64,000 nucleotides of DNA from an uncultured Loktanella sp. (GTDB lineage: Bacteria > Pseudomonadota > Alphaproteobacteria > Rhodobacterales > Rhodobacteraceae): positions 54,949-118,948 of the forward strand of contig CAKZNT010000054.1 in NCBI GenBank assembly GCA_937132065.1, given 5' to 3'. Positions 62,971 to 64,000 of this stretch are shown piece after piece (positions within the stretch are counted from its first letter, which is position 1; the number at the start of each line of letters is the position of its first letter). Position numbers and translations under genes: made by a program. The notes beneath the pieces were generated by a model. That model was not told the DNA's origin. It did no database searches and was given only the letters and a program-made list of their open reading frames with translations.

Positions 62971-63292
62971 ACAAGGGGTAGGTAATGCGGTAACGGCCAT
63001 GTCTAATAGTCATAAAATGGCCGAAGGCACGGTGACCGAATCAAAAGAGGTTGAAGAAGCATTAGAGGCGATTCACGACAAGGTTTCCTCGATTGCTGAA
63101 ATGAACACTCATATCGCCGAAGCGGTTAAACAACAAGCAGCAACCGCCGAAGATATCGACAGAAACATTGTGGGCATTAGTCGAGTAGCCGAAGATAATG
63201 TCGGCAATGCCGCAGAAACCACACGAGCAAGTGAAGAAATGGCGACCAAAGCCAACCAATTACGCGAAATGCTAACCTCATTTAAGGTCTGA
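62970..63292 (+). pseudogene. C-terminal fragment of a methyl-accepting chemotaxis protein fused in frame to the preceding ORF
   Basis: AVTAMSNSHKMAEGTVTESKEVEEALEAIHDKVSSIAEMNTHIAEAVKQQAATAEDIDRNIVGIS...TRASEEMATKANQLREMLTSFKV is an MCP signalling-domain C-terminus. Confidence 0.85.
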
Positions 63293-63294
63293 CT

Positions 63295-63845
63295 ATGTCA
63301 CTTCAGGCGCAATATAACATTACTGAAAAAAGCATGGCGAGTTACTCGCCGCTTGATCAACTCTCTTCAACCTATCTTGCCGAGATTATTAAAAAGGGGC
63401 GAGTCGTTGTATTTGATGCAGGAGATACGTTGTTCGAGAAAGGGCACGATCTGGATTTTCACTACTATTTACTAGCGGGCAAAATATCCGTTAAAAAGGG
63501 CATGTTTTCCAGCAAGTCTGTCGATAGTAAGCAGAAGGAATCATTGCACCCTATCAACAACCTTATTCCAAGCGAGTCGAGTGTTAAAGCCCAAACCGCA
63601 GGCCACCTGTTTTTGGTGGACCCCAAGTTGCTTGATCGCGCTCTAGCGTGGAATGAGTCAAATCCGGTTAACGAAAAAAAGCGCCCACAAAATAACGCCA
63701 AATCCTCCACGCCTGTACAAGTACAGGGAAAGTTTGATGAGGATTACTTTAATTGGATGACCAGTTTACTGGAGTTTCCACTATTTCTGAATCTTCCACC
63801 TGCAAATATTACCGAGCTTTTTGACCAGTTTGCGCAGCTTCTCTA
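63295..63845 (+). CDS. cyclic nucleotide-binding-domain protein, N-terminal part; true frame appears to break at about 63845
   Basis: KKGRVVVFDAGDTLFEKGHDLDFHYYLLAGKISVKKG; second CNBD start FPLFLNLPPANITELFDQFAQ then unrelated sequence. Confidence 0.7.
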
Positions 63846-63853
63846 CGTCAGTG

Positions 63854-64000
63854 TCATATGTCACCCGAAGTGGCAGTTTCACCATAACCCAATCGCGTGA
63901 GTAGTTGGTCAATTGCCTTATTTCCCCGAACGGTATCGTATGTAAGGCGCCCAGATGGTGTCGAAGTTGAAAAGAGCGGATCGAGATCGACTCTACTGTA
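63854..64000 (-). CDS. unidentified partial ORF, 5' end outside window
   Basis: Minus frame open from window edge: YSRVDLDPLFSTSTPSGRLTYDTVRGNKAIDQLLTRLGYGETATSGDI*. Confidence 0.3.
   Translation of the reverse strand, partial: YSRVDLDPLFSTSTPSGRLTYDTVRGNKAIDQLLTRLGYGETATSGDI

Noticed and set aside
63845-64000. Insertion sequence end
   Set aside because: No terminal inverted repeat, target duplication or recognisable transposase can be shown in the ~150 bp available; kept only as a possibility in the finding.

Overview
This window looks like chromosomal DNA from a marine Rhodobacteraceae (roseobacter-type) alphaproteobacterium. It is densely coding, with many ATGA-type overlaps. Most of it is housekeeping or metabolic: fadH-like, ilvD, accD-folC, zapE, greA, ETF-QO, ispE/ispB-type, phaAB, tag, moaDE, pgsA, uvrC and several transporters. 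Three regions stand out. (1) 9.1-13.4 kb carries a tandemly repeated, apparently uncharacterised envelope cassette: a secreted Cys-less rhodanese-like protein with a conserved C-x3-C motif plus a membrane-anchored LysM protein, present twice, with a small secreted protein between the copies. (2) 43-58.2 kb is a full galactoside-use locus: ABC importer, GH36, GH42, De Ley-Doudoroff enzymes, IclR regulator and a GAPDH. Its dehydratase is of the IlvD/Edd type, and its SDR has lost the canonical catalytic Lys. (3) The last ~1 kb appears chimeric. A peptide-ABC substrate-binding protein runs in frame into the C-terminus of an unrelated chemotaxis receptor, followed by a cyclic-nucleotide-binding-domain ORF that breaks off near 63.85 kb. 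This is most simply an assembly chimera. I saw no tRNA, rRNA, CRISPR array or confident mobile element. All family assignments come from reading the sequences; no database search was run.
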